From contig NZ_JMTB01000080.1 of assembly GCF_000734965.1 (NCBI RefSeq), positions 1-41,498 of the forward strand: 41,498 bases of DNA, read 5' to 3'. Made by a program: the position numbers and the translations under genes. Below, one piece after another: positions 1 to 7,507 of the stretch. Under the pieces are notes generated by a model, which made no database searches, was not told the DNA's origin, and saw only the letters and a list, made by a program, of their open reading frames with translations. Source of the stretch: Trabulsiella guamensis ATCC 49490 (GTDB taxonomy: Bacteria > Pseudomonadota > Gammaproteobacteria > Enterobacterales > Enterobacteriaceae). Each line of letters starts with the position of its first letter. Position 1 is the first letter of the stretch.

Positions 1-90
1 CAGGACAAGGGCGATAAAGCCGTTGACCTTAAAGCCAATCATCAGCACCAGCAGCAGTGCAACGCCCGCTGCAATTATTATTAAAGGCAT
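1..90 (-). CDS. idnT: L-idonate/gluconate:H+ symporter IdnT, N-terminal fragment cut by the window edge
   Basis: Only the first 30 codons are present, read leftward from the ATG at 88-90; the frame stays open to base 1. The peptide starts MPLIIIAAGV and is a hydrophobic first membrane segment (residues 2-18) followed by a short basic loop with FKVNGF, as in the GntP/IdnT gluconate permease family. IdnT imports L-idonate and 5-ketogluconate. It lies 63 bases downstream of idnO, which is the E. coli order idnD-idnO-idnT. The assignment rests on the fragment plus this context. Confidence 0.85.
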   Translation of the reverse strand, partial: MPLIIIAAGVALLLVLMIGFKVNGFIALVL

Positions 91-153
91 AGTCGTCTCT
101 CTTATCAGTGCCAGAAAAGCAGCGCTTGCGCGCTGCACAGGATGGCGATGGCG

Positions 154-918
154 TCAGACGGCAACCAGCATGCCGCCATCGACAAACAACAAATGCCCAT
201 TAACGAAATCAGACGCTTTCGAGGAGAGGAACACCGCGGCGCCAATCAGCTCCTGCGGGTCGCCCCAGCGCGCGGCAGGCGTACGTTTGCACAGCCATGC
301 GGTGAAGGCTTCGTCTTCCACCAGCGCTTTGGTCATTTCAGTCCGGAAATAACCCGGCGCAATGCCGTTGACCTGAATGTTATGGCGCGCCAGCTCAACG
401 CACATACCACGGGTCAGCATTTTCACCGCCCCTTTTGACGCCGCATATGGCGTGATGGTGTCGCGGCCCAGCTCGCTTTGCATCGAGCAAATGTTGATCA
501 CTTTGCCCGCTTTGCGTTCTACCATCCGCCGTGTCACCGCTTGTGACACGAGGAATACCGCGGTCTGGTTAACCGCAATCACATCATTCCACTCCTGTTC
601 CGGGAATTCAGTGAACGGATGGCGACGCTGGATCCCGGCGTTATTCACCAGCACATCAATGGAACCAACCTGCGCTTCAATCCGCGCGATGGCCTCGTCG
701 ATCTCCTGTTTGTGGGTGACGTTGAATGGCGCCGCGACCGCGCGGATGCCTGCGCTCTGTAGCTTATCCACCGCCGCTGCTGCACGTTCCTGGGTAATAT
801 CGTTGACGATAATCTGCGCGCCATATTTACCCAGCCCAGTCGCCAGTAAATAGCCGATGCCCTGCGCTGCACCGGTAATCAGGACATTTTTGCCCTCAAG
901 AGAAAAAAGATCGTTCAT
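154..918 (-). CDS. idnO: 5-keto-D-gluconate 5-reductase
   Basis: A 254-residue short-chain dehydrogenase that reduces 5-ketogluconate to D-gluconate with NADPH in L-idonate catabolism. Visible motifs are the Rossmann TGAAQGIG near residue 16, NNAG near 90, and the catalytic Ser with YAASK around 145-165. It is near-identical to E. coli IdnO over most of its length. I start it at the ATG at 916-918 (MNDLF), because AAGGA sits 8 bases upstream; a GTG two codons earlier is only 2 bases from that site. It follows idnD by 23 bases in the same operon. Confidence 0.96.
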   Translation of the reverse strand: MNDLFSLEGKNVLITGAAQGIGYLLATGLGKYGAQIIVNDITQERAAAAVDKLQSAGIRAVAAPFNVTHKQEIDEAIARIEAQVGSIDVLVNNAGIQRRHPFTEFPEQEWNDVIAVNQTAVFLVSQAVTRRMVERKAGKVINICSMQSELGRDTITPYAASKGAVKMLTRGMCVELARHNIQVNGIAPGYFRTEMTKALVEDEAFTAWLCKRTPAARWGDPQELIGAAVFLSSKASDFVNGHLLFVDGGMLVAV

Positions 919-941
919 GCTCACATTCCTTATTTCATGTC

Positions 942-1973
942 TCAGAAAACCAACTGGACCTTCGCCGCCTGCGTTTTATCGCCCGCGAATTTCAGCGCCT
1001 GCTCAAGTTCAGTAAAGGGATATTCACCACTCAGCAGCGGCAACGGATCGATGACGTTATTCGCCAGCCACGACACGGCGGTATTGAATTCGGTGGTAAA
1101 GCGGAACGATCCTTTAAGGGAAATCTCTTTAGCGATGAGCATCATCATCGGGAATTCCGGGACTGCGCCGCCCATGCCTACCTGCACCATCACGCCTTTG
1201 GCGCGGGTCACTTCGAGACACGTGGTGATGGAAGACGGATGGCCGGAAACCTCAAAGCTGACATCGAAATAACCTTTCTCCGCTTTCCACAGAGCGAGAT
1301 CGTCATGCTGCGGGTTAATCAGTGTGTCAGCGCCCATTTTTGCCGCCAGCGACAGCGAGCGCGAGCTGACATCGGCGCAGACAATTTCCGCCGCACCGAG
1401 CGTTTTTACTGCGCTGATAATCAGGCAGCCAATCGGGCCGACGCCGGAAATAAAGACCCGTTTGCCCTGTAAATCACCGGCTTCGTGCGCCGCATGGATC
1501 GCCACCGCCAGCGGTTCAGCGAAAGCCATTACTTTTTCATCGGCATTTGACGAGAACGGAATACACTGGGCGGTATCCACCACTTTGTAACGGGTAAACC
1601 CGCCATCGACGTGCGGAAAGTACATCGCGCTGCCAAAGAAACGCATTTCCGTACACTGGTTTTCTTCATGCTGCAGACAATATTTACAGTGGCCACACGG
1701 TTTCGATGGATTCACTGCGACAGCCTGCCCTTCTTTTAATTCTGTGGAATCGGTATGAACAATTTTACCAATAACTTCATGGCCAAGAATCATCGGCGCT
1801 TTTACGGTGAAATTACCGACTTTACCTTCCTGATAATAATGTAAATCGGAACCACAAATACCGCCTCGCGTTATTTGCACAAGCGTTCCTTTATTATTCC
1901 ATTCTATTTCCTGGTCGCTAACGGCAACAGTTTTCTTGCCCGCGACAACGCAGGATTGTGTTTTAACCTTCAT
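942..1973 (-). CDS. idnD: L-idonate 5-dehydrogenase
   Basis: A 343-residue zinc-dependent medium-chain dehydrogenase that oxidises L-idonate to 5-ketogluconate, the first catabolic step. It has the catalytic-zinc segment GGICGSDLHYY (from about residue 37), GHEVIG (about 64), a structural-zinc cysteine cluster (CGHCKYCLQHEENQC, from about 93) and the nucleotide-binding GVGPIG (about 178). Length and sequence match E. coli IdnD. It is first in the operon idnD-idnO-idnT. A CRP-like site and an IdnR/GntR-like operator lie 60-115 bases upstream. No idnK gene is found divergent from it; yjdI occupies that place. Confidence 0.97.
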   Translation of the reverse strand: MKVKTQSCVVAGKKTVAVSDQEIEWNNKGTLVQITRGGICGSDLHYYQEGKVGNFTVKAPMILGHEVIGKIVHTDSTELKEGQAVAVNPSKPCGHCKYCLQHEENQCTEMRFFGSAMYFPHVDGGFTRYKVVDTAQCIPFSSNADEKVMAFAEPLAVAIHAAHEAGDLQGKRVFISGVGPIGCLIISAVKTLGAAEIVCADVSSRSLSLAAKMGADTLINPQHDDLALWKAEKGYFDVSFEVSGHPSSITTCLEVTRAKGVMVQVGMGGAVPEFPMMMLIAKEISLKGSFRFTTEFNTAVSWLANNVIDPLPLLSGEYPFTELEQALKFAGDKTQAAKVQLVF

Positions 1974-2035
1974 ATGTTCCTCACTGGTCAGGCATTAACC
2001 TCAGCGGCATTTAAACGGTTTTATATGCGCCGATT

Positions 2036-2051
2036 CGTGAGCAAAGTCACA
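2036..2051. promoter_or_regulatory. Likely CRP (cAMP receptor protein) site upstream of idnD
   Basis: CGTGA, six bases, TCACA matches the CRP consensus TGTGA-N6-TCACA at 9 of 10 positions and is followed by TT. It lies about 63 bases upstream of the idnD start. The E. coli idn genes are CRP-dependent, so activation of idnD is the expected role. Position relative to the transcription start was not determined. Confidence 0.65.
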
Positions 2052-2072
2052 TTAAAAAATTGTTACACCACA

Positions 2073-2088
2073 ATGTTACGCATAACGT
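2073..2088. promoter_or_regulatory. Likely IdnR/GntR-family operator upstream of idnD
   Basis: ATGTTA-CGCA-TAACGT is an imperfect inverted repeat close to the GntR/IdnR operator pattern ATGTTA-N4-TAACAT. It lies 100-115 bases upstream of idnD, just beyond the CRP-like site. IdnR, the usual activator of the operon, is not in the window. Confidence 0.65.
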
Positions 2089-2327
2089 GATAAGCCTTTA
2101 ACTTCTTCTTGCTGATCGTAAAAGTGGTTGAAAGTGATATTTTGACGAGCGTCATGTAGCAAAAAACGAAACCGGTTTTATTATTGAAAATAACAATATC
2201 TCGATATTTTTGTACAATCGCTGTTGCTGTTTTAAGACGGAACAGAACAATTCCGGTTCACTACTCTGGCAAGAAAAAGGCTATGCTTATTGTTGCAAAG
2301 AACAGAAGTGCATTCAGAGGTCATGTC
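2089..2327. other. AT-rich intergenic stretch between the idn operon and yjdI
   Basis: No supportable gene lies in the idnD-yjdI gap. Reading frames extending upstream of yjdI are the open region ahead of its real start. Two small perfect palindromes are visible: TGACG-AG-CGTCA at 2143-2154 and AATATC-TC-GATATT at 2195-2208. Either could be a regulator site for yjdI or idnD; no regulator can be named from sequence. Confidence 0.4.
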
Positions 2328-2558
2328 ATGGATAAGGAACTTGAGGACGCAGGCTACCGGGTTTATCACGGTGAGAAGATTGACGTCTATTTCAACACCG
2401 CCATCTGCCAGCATTCAGGCAACTGCGTGCGCGGCAGTCATCAGTTGTTTAATCTTAAGCGTAAACCGTGGATCATGCCGGATGAAGTCGGGGTGGATAC
2501 TGTGGTGAGCGTGATTGATACCTGCCCCAGCGGCGCACTGCAATATCGGCATAAATAA
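2328..2558 (+). CDS. yjdI: Small Fe-S-type protein YjdI
   Basis: A 76-residue protein of the YjdI family (divergent 4Fe-4S mono-cluster domain). Cysteines appear in ICQHSGNC (about 28-35) and DTCPSGAL (about 65-72), consistent with cluster binding. It is very close to E. coli YjdI, whose function is unknown. The frame is open upstream, but AGAGG at 2316-2320 lies 7 bases before the ATG at 2328, and this start gives the family length. yjdJ follows 8-11 bases later, so the two are probably co-transcribed. Confidence 0.9.
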   Translation: MDKELEDAGYRVYHGEKIDVYFNTAICQHSGNCVRGSHQLFNLKRKPWIMPDEVGVDTVVSVIDTCPSGALQYRHK

Positions 2559-2569
2559 GCGAGAAGATG

Positions 2570-2842
2570 ATGGAAATACTGGAAGGTCACAACAAATTCT
2601 ATGTCAACGATGCGCAAGGCCAACAGGTGGCTGAGATCGTTTTCGTCCCGACGGGCGAGAATCTGAGCATTATTGAACATACCGACGTCGATCCGAGCCT
2701 CAAAGGGCAAGGCGTGGGCAAACAACTGGTTGCCCGTGTGGTCGAAAAAATGCGTCAGGAGAACCGTAAAATCATTCCGCTTTGCCCGTTCGCGAAGCAT
2801 GAATTTGATAAAACCCGCGAATACGACGACATCCGCGCCTAA
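2570..2842 (+). CDS. yjdJ: GNAT-like N-acetyltransferase family protein YjdJ
   Basis: A 90-residue member of the small Gcn5-related acetyltransferase family (YjdJ/YidJ type). The acetyl-CoA loop appears as [10 protein letters not shown] (about 46-55), followed by a conserved [10 protein letters not shown] stretch. It matches E. coli YjdJ nearly end to end. ATG codons at 2567 and 2570 are adjacent; the second gives the usual length and better spacing from GCGAGAAG. Its substrate is unknown. Its stop codon overlaps the A/T run of the terminator of the facing P450 operon. Confidence 0.92.
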   Translation: MEILEGHNKFYVNDAQGQQVAEIVFVPTGENLSIIEHTDVDPSLKGQGVGKQLVARVVEKMRQENRKIIPLCPFAKHEFDKTREYDDIRA

Positions 2843-2871
2843 AAAAACGCACCGGTTCTCACACCGGTGCG
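2841..2871 (-). terminator. Rho-independent terminator of the AfsA-HAD-P450-exporter operon
   Basis: A perfect 9-base-pair stem (CGCACCGGT at 2848-2856 with ACCGGTGCG at 2863-2871) and 6-base loop. On the minus strand seven T residues follow (2841-2847). It lies 54 bases past the exporter stop codon. The T run overlaps the yjdJ stop codon on the other strand. Confidence 0.88.
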
Positions 2872-2924
2872 CAATTCATCCCTGAAACGATACTTCCCTC
2901 TACCGTCCCCACAACAGCAAAATG

Positions 2925-4427
2925 TTATGCTTTCGCCGCCTTATTGCGCATCATCAGCACGATAAACAGCGAGGCGACCAGGGAGATTGCCAGCAACACT
3001 AACAACGTGTGGCTGAATGCCTGGGTATAGATGTTTTCCAGAATCGAGGATTCCTGGCCGGAGACGCGGGCGAAGGCGTTGCCCGACACCACGTCAGCAA
3101 TAAATTGTTTGCCCGATTCCCCTGCAGGCATCGGTTGCGATCCCAGCGCGTGGAAAATCCCGGTGGCCATTAGCGAACCGTAAATCGCGACGGCAATCGC
3201 TTCACTGCCCAGGCGGAAGGTGTTCAGAATGCCCGCCGCGCGACCCACTTCGTGTTGATCAACGACGCTCAATGCGATGCCGTCCACCAGCCCGGCGGAA
3301 AGCCCCATCCCGGAACCAACCAGCAACAGACAGAGGATGATTTCGCCAAGCGAGATATCACCTGCGTTAAACGCCCAAAGCAACAGCAGGCCGACGATGA
3401 ACAGCACCAGACTGGTAATCAGCAGTACGTCGGCAGAGACGCCACGCGTAACCAGCTTCCCGGCCACCAGCGGCAGTACCAGAACCGGCGTGGTGAGCGC
3501 CAGCATCACCAGCCCGGAATCAAACGGAGACAGGCTTTTCACAGCGATAAGCCAGGTCGGGAACCAGGTTAGCAGGGTGACGAAACAGAAGCTCGCCACC
3601 ACCGGAATCATGATCATCGACAGAAAATAGTGGTTGCCCAGCAGGGAGAAATTCACCATCGGGTGAGCGGCTTTTTTCTCCACCAGCACAAACAGCGCCA
3701 GGATCACCACGCCAACGGCAAACAGACCGAGGGTCAGGTTATCCGTCCAGCCGCGCTCCGCGCCCTGGGTGATACCGGTCATCAACAGGAACAGCGCCAC
3801 GATAAACAGCACAATGCCTGCCGCATCAAGCGATGGTTTTTCCGTACGCTTTGCCGCCGCCGGTACGGCGCTGGTCAACAGCAGCACCACAAACAGTGCA
3901 ATCGCATGGACGATGAAAATATCGCGCCACCCGGCGACACTCAGCAACCAGCCAGAGATGGTTGGCCCGAAGGTGATGCCTAACCCGGCGGTGGTGCCAA
4001 ACAGCGCAAACGCGCGGGTGCGCTGTGCACCGCTGAAGGTCTGAATCAGAATGGCGCTGCCGCAGGAGAAAATGGCAGCGCCACCAATGCCGGCCAGCGC
4101 GCGTGCGGCATCCAGCACGTAAATGTTATCGGCATGCCAGGAGAGCAAAGAAGCAAGGAAATAGAGACTCGCCCCGGCGATAAACGAGCGCTTGCTACCG
4201 AACACATCGGCCAGCCCACCCCACGCCAGTGTGAAACTGGCAAAGGTTAAGTTAAACGCATTGACCACCCACTGCAGCGACGCCGTCTGCGAATGGAGAT
4301 CCGCGCTGATCGCCGGCAGCGCAATAGCCGTCCCGGAAATAGAGGTTGGCACAACGAACACTGCAATAAGAATGCAGAGTAAGATCATGCTATGCGATGA
4401 TTTTGCTTCGACAACGTGTGTTTCCAT
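2925..4427 (-). CDS. MFS exporter of the DHA2 (EmrB/QacA, 14-helix) type
   Basis: A 500-residue membrane protein with about 14 hydrophobic segments. MFS motif A appears as GGLADVFGSKR (about 69-79), and the antiporter motif C as GITFGPTISG in helix 5 (about 148-157). A long extramembrane loop lies before the last helix (about 430-470). DHA2 proteins export drugs and secondary metabolites by proton antiport. It is the last gene of the operon: its ATG overlaps the P450 stop by one base (TAATG), and a terminator follows. I infer export of the cluster's product. Self-resistance to an unrelated compound is an alternative. Confidence 0.9.
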   Translation of the reverse strand: METHVVEAKSSHSMILLCILIAVFVVPTSISGTAIALPAISADLHSQTASLQWVVNAFNLTFASFTLAWGGLADVFGSKRSFIAGASLYFLASLLSWHADNIYVLDAARALAGIGGAAIFSCGSAILIQTFSGAQRTRAFALFGTTAGLGITFGPTISGWLLSVAGWRDIFIVHAIALFVVLLLTSAVPAAAKRTEKPSLDAAGIVLFIVALFLLMTGITQGAERGWTDNLTLGLFAVGVVILALFVLVEKKAAHPMVNFSLLGNHYFLSMIMIPVVASFCFVTLLTWFPTWLIAVKSLSPFDSGLVMLALTTPVLVLPLVAGKLVTRGVSADVLLITSLVLFIVGLLLLWAFNAGDISLGEIILCLLLVGSGMGLSAGLVDGIALSVVDQHEVGRAAGILNTFRLGSEAIAVAIYGSLMATGIFHALGSQPMPAGESGKQFIADVVSGNAFARVSGQESSILENIYTQAFSHTLLVLLAISLVASLFIVLMMRNKAAKA

Positions 4428-5659
4428 TATTTTATTGAGCCTTGTTTACGGGTAATACAAACCGGGAGCTGTGCAGGTCTCCTGAGAATAATGCCTTCAT
4501 TCCAGATAAAGTTTTCCGGTAATACGTCGTGGGCTAACTGCAGATCCGGCGCAAGCTGGCTTATGGTTTTTATTGCCGTGCAGATTTCCAGTTTCGCCAG
4601 TTCCTGTCCCATACAGTGGTGCATGCCATAGCCAAACTGCAGATGGCGCGGCCCGTTGCGGAACGGGTTAATGGTCAGCGGTTGCGGATAGACATCCGGG
4701 TCGCGGTTAGCGAGAAACACGTCCGGGAAAATGGTGTCTCCTGCTGGAATACGCTGGCCAGACAGTTCGATGTCCTCGCTACAGATGCGCGGAAACGCCG
4801 AGGCGGTGCCGAGGTTAGTGAGGCGAATCAGCTCATCCACGACCTGTGGAATGGTCGCCGGTTGCGCGACAACCTGTTGCCACAGCGAACCCGTACACAG
4901 CAGGGCGTAAAAAATTTTGGTCATCACCGTGAGGGTGTTTTGATCGCCACCGAGCAGCGAACCGAGCAGGATCGCGGTGATCTCATCGTCGTTGAGCGGC
5001 GGCGTGGCGCTGTCGCGCATCGCCACAAAACGGGCGATCAGCCCCTCGTCATGATGTGAACGCACGCCGGTGACATGCTCGCGAACATAGGTGTAGAGCG
5101 CGGTGAATTTCTCAATCAGATCATCCACCTGCTGCGGATTGGCTTTTTGCACCGTCACGCTCAGCACGCGGAAATAGTCTTTCTCCTCCAGTGGAATACC
5201 GAGCAGCAGACAGTTGATCCGCACCGCCAGCGGGTCGAGCACATCCTGATAAAGGTCGAAACGTGACGTGGCAAGCGGGCGCTGCATCAAGGTTTCAATG
5301 ACATCGATAATATGCGGCGCAAGCCAAGCCAGCCCGCTGGCGCTGTAATCTTTCGCCACAAAACGCTTCATGCGGGCATGATGCGGAAAATCCAGGTTCA
5401 GCAGCAGATCTTTCGGCGTCAGCGTCGGGAGAATACTGGGGGCATCGGGGAGATTGGACGGGCCGCGCAGGCAACTGTTACTGGTGAGGACTTTTTTGAC
5501 ATCGTGATAGTTAATCACATGCCAGGCTTCATGCCCGCTCAGCAATTTGATTTTCCCTGCCTGCTGATACGTCGCAGGTTGCAGCGTCTGATAACCGGGA
5601 GTGCAATCGTAATGCGGAATGTCGGCAACGGACGGGAAACGTTCAGATATCACGCTCAC
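4427..5659 (-). CDS. Cytochrome P450 monooxygenase
   Basis: A 410-residue soluble bacterial P450. The heme-thiolate loop FGYGMHHCMG (342-351, Cys349) is intact, as is the ExxR pair Glu276/Arg279 (DELIRL). The C-helix has a DFPHHARMK segment (90-98). The I-helix, normally (A/G)GxD/ET(T/S), reads GGDQNT (237-242), so the usual acid and the following Thr are Gln240 and Asn241. It starts with GTG, overlapping the stop of the HAD gene by 4 bases (GTGA), which suggests coupled translation. No ferredoxin or reductase gene is adjacent, so redox partners must come from elsewhere. P450 genes are rare in Enterobacteriaceae; here it probably oxidises the AfsA-derived product. Confidence 0.94.
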   Translation of the reverse strand: MSVISERFPSVADIPHYDCTPGYQTLQPATYQQAGKIKLLSGHEAWHVINYHDVKKVLTSNSCLRGPSNLPDAPSILPTLTPKDLLLNLDFPHHARMKRFVAKDYSASGLAWLAPHIIDVIETLMQRPLATSRFDLYQDVLDPLAVRINCLLLGIPLEEKDYFRVLSVTVQKANPQQVDDLIEKFTALYTYVREHVTGVRSHHDEGLIARFVAMRDSATPPLNDDEITAILLGSLLGGDQNTLTVMTKIFYALLCTGSLWQQVVAQPATIPQVVDELIRLTNLGTASAFPRICSEDIELSGQRIPAGDTIFPDVFLANRDPDVYPQPLTINPFRNGPRHLQFGYGMHHCMGQELAKLEICTAIKTISQLAPDLQLAHDVLPENFIWNEGIILRRPAQLPVCITRKQGSIK

Positions 5660-6309
5660 AGGGCAATCTCCTGTTTCTGTAGCAGTTGGGCGATCTCCGC
5701 CACCACGCTTGAACTCTCTTTAAAATGCACGCTTCGCCAGCCACTGCGTTCAGCGGCCATGCAGTTTTCCAGCATGTCATCAATGAGCAGGCACTCGTCC
5801 GGGCGGACACCCGCCTGTTTTGCGGCGATGTCAAAGATTTCCGCTTCGGGTTTGCGGTAGCCCACTTTGCAGGAGTCGACTATCGCATCCGCGAGGTCAC
5901 TGATGCCGATCACCCGCTTCCAGTGATCTTCCCACTCCACCACGTTGTTGGTGAGGATCCCGGCCATCAACCCGGCAGCTTTTACTTTGAGAAACAAGTC
6001 GATCATCAATTGATTCGGTAGTATCCCGTCGAACCACTGCGCACCGAACATTTCCAGTTGTGCCCGCGAGAGATCGAGCTCCGGCGACGACAGCGCAATT
6101 TTCTGCCGGATACGCGCGCCCCATTCGGCCTCGGTAATCAGCGCTTTTTCGATGGGGGTGAGCACCCCCATATTCATATCGTCGGCGACCTCTTTCATCC
6201 CCCGCTGCAATATCGCTGGCGGAATACCGGTTTTCAGGTAATACGAGGTAAAGAGATCCGGAATCGATGGTGACAGCACGCCCCCAAAATCAAACCAAAT
6301 AATTTTCAT
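5656..6309 (-). CDS. HAD-superfamily hydrolase (possible pathway phosphatase)
   Basis: A 217-residue HAD-like hydrolase with a helical cap. Motif I is FDFGGV (nucleophile Asp7), motif II LTNN (Thr120), motif III Lys153 in YRKPE, and motif IV LLIDD (Asp177/178). The second Asp of the phosphatase motif DxD is Gly9, as in some dehalogenase-like and FDFGGV-type members, so phosphatase activity is not certain. It lies 6 bases after the AfsA homologue and overlaps the P450 gene by 4 bases. In AfsA pathways the condensation product carries a phosphate that must be removed, so this is the natural candidate for that step. Confidence 0.88.
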   Translation of the reverse strand: MKIIWFDFGGVLSPSIPDLFTSYYLKTGIPPAILQRGMKEVADDMNMGVLTPIEKALITEAEWGARIRQKIALSSPELDLSRAQLEMFGAQWFDGILPNQLMIDLFLKVKAAGLMAGILTNNVVEWEDHWKRVIGISDLADAIVDSCKVGYRKPEAEIFDIAAKQAGVRPDECLLIDDMLENCMAAERSGWRSVHFKESSSVVAEIAQLLQKQEIAL

Positions 6310-6315
6310 ACTGTT

Positions 6316-7305
6316 TTACTTAAAGGTAATAGTGAGTTCAGCCATTGAGACTGTCTTCTCGTCCTGAGAAATCGTCATCGGAATGACGGTGCTTTTTTTA
6401 TCTTCCGTCAGATAAATTTCACCCAGCAATGCATGGCAATACGCCGGCGAATTAAATTCGCAGAAGCGGGTAAAATTCACTTTATAGCGGCTGATGACCA
6501 GATCGTAACAGCGGGTTCCCAGCCGACTGCGCATCGCCAGCAGTGCAGTCTGACGGTAGGCTTCCATTAACAGCATGCCCGGCACATGGTCGAGCGGATG
6601 GTCAAAAATGGACGGGTGCGTCTGATCGACGATCACCGTCGTGGTAATGCCAGAATCATGGATATCCGCATTGCCGATAACCACATTCAGCGGCAGTTGA
6701 CGCCCGACTTCCAGCATTTCTGCGGGTACAACCGTGGAATAATCGTGATTGTCCAGCGGACGCTGACTACGCAGACGGTGCCATTTTTTGTCATCCATCC
6801 ACGAAATATTCATGATTTTCTGCGCACAGCACAGACCATCGACATAAATATCCATACGGAAAATAAGACCGGTCAGCTCTGATTTTCTGAACTTGCGCTC
6901 AATAATATCGACTTCAACAATGACGTTTGAGCACTCTGTTTTGTAAGGTATTTCACTTTCAAAAAGGGTGAAATCGGCGTCATCAAAGACAAATTTGGCG
7001 CTGTACGGAACGGCGAAAAAATTATGTGTGACATAAATCGAGGTCTGACGGCAAATTTCCAGTAACAGGATCGCGTCATACACTCGTTCACTCGATTTTC
7101 GAAAAGGGAGATCGTTAAAGTAAATATGTGATTTGGGTAAATACCCGGCGGTTATGTATTTATTATCGTGGATTTTTCTGATGTCTGTTAAAAAGACTTC
7201 GCCCACTGCCGCACGATGCACACAAGATTTCGGTATGGTGTTCTGATAATTATATGAACCGGTCCTGATTATGAATTCTGATTCAACATCTTCGATGAAA
7301 GACAT
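6316..7305 (-). CDS. AfsA-type gamma-butyrolactone biosynthesis protein (double hotdog)
   Basis: A 329-residue protein with two AfsA repeats. The first includes VHRAAVGEVFLTD (29-41) and LLLEICRQTS (80-89); the second includes FDHPLDHVPGMLLMEAYRQT (234-253). The paired E-x-x-R-Q signatures (Glu83/Arg86, Glu248/Arg251) and DHPLDHVPGM are hallmarks of the A-factor biosynthesis family. Streptomyces AfsA/ScbA condense a beta-ketoacyl thioester with dihydroxyacetone phosphate, the first step to butyrolactone and butenolide signals. Family lengths are near 300 residues, so this looks complete. It is the first gene of a four-gene operon and is divergent from an ArsR-type regulator. Its sequence looks more AT-rich than its neighbours, hinting at transfer. 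The acyl chain and product are unknown. Confidence 0.92.
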   Translation of the reverse strand: MSFIEDVESEFIIRTGSYNYQNTIPKSCVHRAAVGEVFLTDIRKIHDNKYITAGYLPKSHIYFNDLPFRKSSERVYDAILLLEICRQTSIYVTHNFFAVPYSAKFVFDDADFTLFESEIPYKTECSNVIVEVDIIERKFRKSELTGLIFRMDIYVDGLCCAQKIMNISWMDDKKWHRLRSQRPLDNHDYSTVVPAEMLEVGRQLPLNVVIGNADIHDSGITTTVIVDQTHPSIFDHPLDHVPGMLLMEAYRQTALLAMRSRLGTRCYDLVISRYKVNFTRFCEFNSPAYCHALLGEIYLTEDKKSTVIPMTISQDEKTVSMAELTITFK

Positions 7306-7343
7306 GTTAACCCCATTAAATCAATCATTAATCTCAGGATTAG

Positions 7344-7374
7344 GGTTATCTCACTGAGTCGTAGTAAGATAACC
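7344..7374. promoter_or_regulatory. Interrupted inverted repeat in the afsA-arsR divergent promoter region
   Basis: GGTTATCT (7344-7351) is mirrored by AGATAACC (7367-7374), and the inner ACT/AGT (7353-7355, 7363-7365) keep the same axis, giving 11 symmetric positions. It lies 39-69 bases upstream of the AfsA-like gene. An operator for the adjacent ArsR-family protein is the simplest reading. A second copy of CATTAATC flanks it (7326-7333 and 7374-7381). Confidence 0.5.
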
Positions 7375-7417
7375 ATTAATCGTTCGCCACACATCGTACG
7401 TATCACCCCACGCGTAC

Positions 7418-7435
7418 GTTCGATACTCATCGAAC
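7418..7435. promoter_or_regulatory. Perfect palindrome next to the arsR-side promoter
   Basis: GTTCGAT-ACTC-ATCGAAC has perfect 7-base arms. It stands just upstream of TATAAA (7439-7444), a plausible -10 element for the ArsR gene, whose start is at 7508. CGTACG occurs twice just to the left (7395-7400, 7413-7418). The placement suits autoregulation, but no -35 element is convincing. Confidence 0.45.
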
Positions 7436-7507
7436 ACATATAAAATTCAGGATTCCTGGAAATTTGTCAAGAATCTGTTAAGAGAAATCTGTAAATCAGG
7501 AGAAAGA

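Noticed and set aside
2184-2327. Longer yjdI reading frame
   Set aside because: The upstream extension lacks a ribosome site and is not part of the family; the start at 2328 has one and gives the family length.
6316-7305. Classification of the AfsA-like protein as a general thioesterase or dehydratase hotdog
   Set aside because: The two copies of the AfsA signature (VHRAAVGEVFLTD and DHPLDHVPGMLLMEA) are specific to the A-factor family.
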